From NCBI GenBank assembly GCA_945904015.1, contig CAMDPK010000082.1:1-33167 (forward strand): 33,167 bases of DNA. Reading direction: 5' to 3'. The translations under genes were made by a program, and so were the position numbers. The DNA is from Candidatus Kuenenia stuttgartensis (GTDB taxonomy: Bacteria > Planctomycetota > Planctomycetia > Planctomycetales > Planctomycetaceae). Position 1 is the stretch's first letter, and each line of letters starts with the position of its first letter. Positions 31,705 through 33,167 of the stretch are shown piece after piece. Under the pieces are notes generated by a model, which was given only the letters and a program-made list of their open reading frames with translations, was not told the origin of the DNA and made no database searches.

Positions 31705-32754
31705 ATGATGAGTTTTCGATCTTGGCAAAGGGGTCTCACGCTGTTGTCGGCCGGAGTCGCCTTGTTGATCGCGCTGTGCGAACCCGCGCGAGCTTGGAAC
31801 GACGCTGGCCACATGGTCGTCGCTCGCATCGCCTGGTTGCGGCTGACGGATCCGCAACGGCAGGCAGTCTTCGCACGGATGAAGGCACATCCGCATTTCG
31901 AGACCTCGCTGATCTCCAATCGCCCGCAGCACGCGACCGATGCCGAGTGGGCATTCCTGCGAGCCTCCACCTGGTCCGACTACATCCGTCCGCCGAAGTC
32001 GATGTCGAAAGAAACTGTCGCCGCGCATCCGAAGCACAAGTTTCATCGGGGTGTGTGGCACTACGTCAATTTTCCGTACCACTCCGGACAGCAAGAGTCG
32101 GCGTTGCCTCGCGAAGCGCTGCCGAACGAGACCAACATCGTCACTCAGATTGAGCAAAGCCTCGACGTGCTGCGCGGCAAGACCAAGCATGACCCCGGAG
32201 CCGTCGCCGGTCTGTCGGCCGAGGCCAATGAGGCCGTGCGATTCTGCTGGCTGTTCCATCTGGTCGGCGATCTGCACCAGCCGATGCACGCCGTCGCCCT
32301 CGTCGATGCGAAGTTGTTTCCGCAAGGAGACCACGGCGACCAAGGTGGCAACCTGTTGGCGATTCGCCGTTCCGAATCCGACAAGCCGATGCGTTTGCAC
32401 GCTTGCTGGGACGGCATGCTGAGTTCCGATTCGCGATTCGATTCCGTCTGCAAGTTGGCCGACGAGCTGACTCACGATCCGTCTCTCTCGCCGGAGAAAT
32501 TTCCCGAACTGGCTGAGCATCGCCAAGTCCGTGACTGGGCGGCCGAGAGTTTTTCGCTGGCGAAGACTCACATTTACCGCGACGGCCAGTTCCCGCACGT
32601 CAGATATGAGGATGTCGAATCTCGCAAGGTGTCGGCCGACAAAGTTCCCGCGCTGTCCGAGCAACAGTCCGCTCAGTCGCATCAGATCGCTCGCCGCCGA
32701 GTCACGCTCGCGGGATATCGCCTAGCCGAATCGTTGAAGTCGATCGTGCGCTAA
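31705..32754 (+). CDS. S1/P1-family nuclease
   Basis: A 349-residue exported zinc-dependent nuclease for single-stranded nucleic acids. The signal peptide (LTLLSAGVALLIALCEPARA) would be cleaved before W31, giving the mature N-terminus WNDAGH, whose Trp main chain is a zinc ligand in this family. Other metal-site residues seen are H36 (AGH), D92 (STWSDYI), H119 (VWHYVNFPY), the cluster HLVGDLHQPMHAV, and GDHGDQGGNLLAI. The family is best known from fungi, plants and some bacteria; here it probably recycles extracellular nucleic acid. The start is one of two adjacent ATGs (31705/31708) after GGGGG; a GTG at 31693 is possible but adds nothing signal-like. It is divergent from the C45-type gene across a palindrome. 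Confidence 0.93.
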   Translation: MMSFRSWQRGLTLLSAGVALLIALCEPARAWNDAGHMVVARIAWLRLTDPQRQAVFARMKAHPHFETSLISNRPQHATDAEWAFLRASTWSDYIRPPKSMSKETVAAHPKHKFHRGVWHYVNFPYHSGQQESALPREALPNETNIVTQIEQSLDVLRGKTKHDPGAVAGLSAEANEAVRFCWLFHLVGDLHQPMHAVALVDAKLFPQGDHGDQGGNLLAIRRSESDKPMRLHACWDGMLSSDSRFDSVCKLADELTHDPSLSPEKFPELAEHRQVRDWAAESFSLAKTHIYRDGQFPHVRYEDVESRKVSADKVPALSEQQSAQSHQIARRRVTLAGYRLAESLKSIVR

Positions 32755-32758
32755 TCCT

Positions 32759-33167
32759 CGATCTGAGCGATTGATTCGCGAGGCACAGATCACCGGGCAA
32801 CTCCAGCATCCCAACATTGTGCCGGTGTACGAAGTGAATCGCGGCGGGCGACCGTTCTAGGCGATGAAATTGGTGAAGGGCGAAACGCTGTCCGAGGCGA
32901 TTCAGCGGCATCACGCCCAGCGTCGAGCCGGTCAGGCCGATCTGCTGTCGTTGCCGCGTCTGCTCAAGGCCTTCGTCAGTCTTTGCGAAGCGTTGGCCGA
33001 CGCGCACTCGCGAGGCGTGATTCACCGCGACCTCAAGCCGCAGAACATCGTCTTGGGCGAGTCTGGCGAAGTGATCGTGCTCGATTGGGGACTGGCGAAG
33101 GTCATCGGCGAGCCAGACGATGAAGCCGCCCCGATCGCCCTGTCGCCCGATGCCCAAGCGGATCGCA
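32759..33167 (+). pseudogene. Truncated Ser/Thr protein kinase remnant (runs off the window)
   Basis: Immediately after the S1/P1 stop, the plus strand encodes kinase sequence in one frame: RLIREAQITGQLQHPNIVPV, then RPF followed by TAG (32858-32860) where family members have Tyr (RPFYxMK), then AMKLVKGETLSEAI. Further on are GVIHRDLKPQNIVLG (catalytic loop, intact) and VLDWGLAK (the DWG variant of DFG). The N-lobe with the glycine loop and VAIK lysine is absent, and the homology starts mid-domain next to a stop codon. This looks like a 5'-truncated copy of a planctomycete kinase of the type that has a long C-terminal repeat region. The ATG at 32864 could restart translation, but the product would lack the ATP-binding lobe. 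The 3' end lies outside the window. Confidence 0.82.

Noticed and set aside
1..33167. Search for tRNA, rRNA, transposase, integrase, attachment sites or a biosynthetic cluster
   Set aside because: No cloverleaf-like or rRNA sequence was recognised by eye, no mobile-element enzyme is encoded, and the genes do not form a natural-product cluster. Small RNAs would need covariance-model searches that I cannot run.

Overview
The window looks like a chromosomal segment of a high-GC member of the Planctomycetota. The support is the co-occurrence of families that are nearly confined to this phylum: a DUF1501 protein paired with a PSCyt1/DUF1549/DUF1553 protein, a second DUF1549/DUF1553 protein, a PSCyt1-WD40 fusion, PPC-domain envelope proteins, a DUF1598-type protein, a kinase with the phylum's usual N-terminal extension, and a methenyl-tetrahydromethanopterin cyclohydrolase (mch) typical of the planctomycete H4MPT C1 pathway. 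I cannot name the genus. No rRNA, tRNA, CRISPR array, insertion sequence or phage gene was seen.

Layout. 1-4170 (minus): a PSCyt1/DUF1549/DUF1553 cytochrome-like protein followed by a Tat-exported DUF1501 protein, with a divergent AraC-family regulator at 4243-5121. 5197-11670 (plus): a stand-alone AddB-like PD-(D/E)XK nuclease, a GT-C-like membrane protein, a 6-pyruvoyl-tetrahydropterin synthase/QueD homologue and a secreted DUF1598-like protein. 11858-25697 (minus, long co-directional run, upstream to downstream): DUF1549/DUF1553 protein with an Ig-like N-terminus, a small membrane protein, a 1213-residue PPC protein with two long Ala/Lys coiled coils, a PSCyt1-WD40-coiled coil-WD40 protein, a DUF1326 protein, two secreted hypotheticals, mch, and a RimK/MptN-like ATP-grasp ligase. 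26162-28649 (plus): a degenerate kinase and ribBA. 28662-31526 (minus): an ArnT/PMT-like glycosyltransferase and a C45-type Ntn hydrolase. 31705-32754 (plus): an S1/P1 nuclease, followed directly by a truncated Ser/Thr kinase remnant that runs off the window.

How the genes fit together. The 15311-25697 block reads as an exported assembly: haem-binding-type proteins, beta-propellers, PPC/Ig modules and matching coiled coils in two neighbouring proteins. mch, the ATP-grasp ligase and perhaps the PTPS homologue point to H4MPT-dependent C1 chemistry and cofactor biosynthesis.

The most striking feature is a dense population of short dispersed repeats (heptamer tandems, 60-90 bp palindromes, a ~200 bp nested palindrome). 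They do not merely sit between genes. At least five lie in frame inside coding sequences, and at least four reach a gene's 3' end so that the repeat carries or touches the stop codon and sometimes encodes the last residues. I regard this as the best candidate for little-described biology here, together with the coiled-coil-bearing exported cluster.
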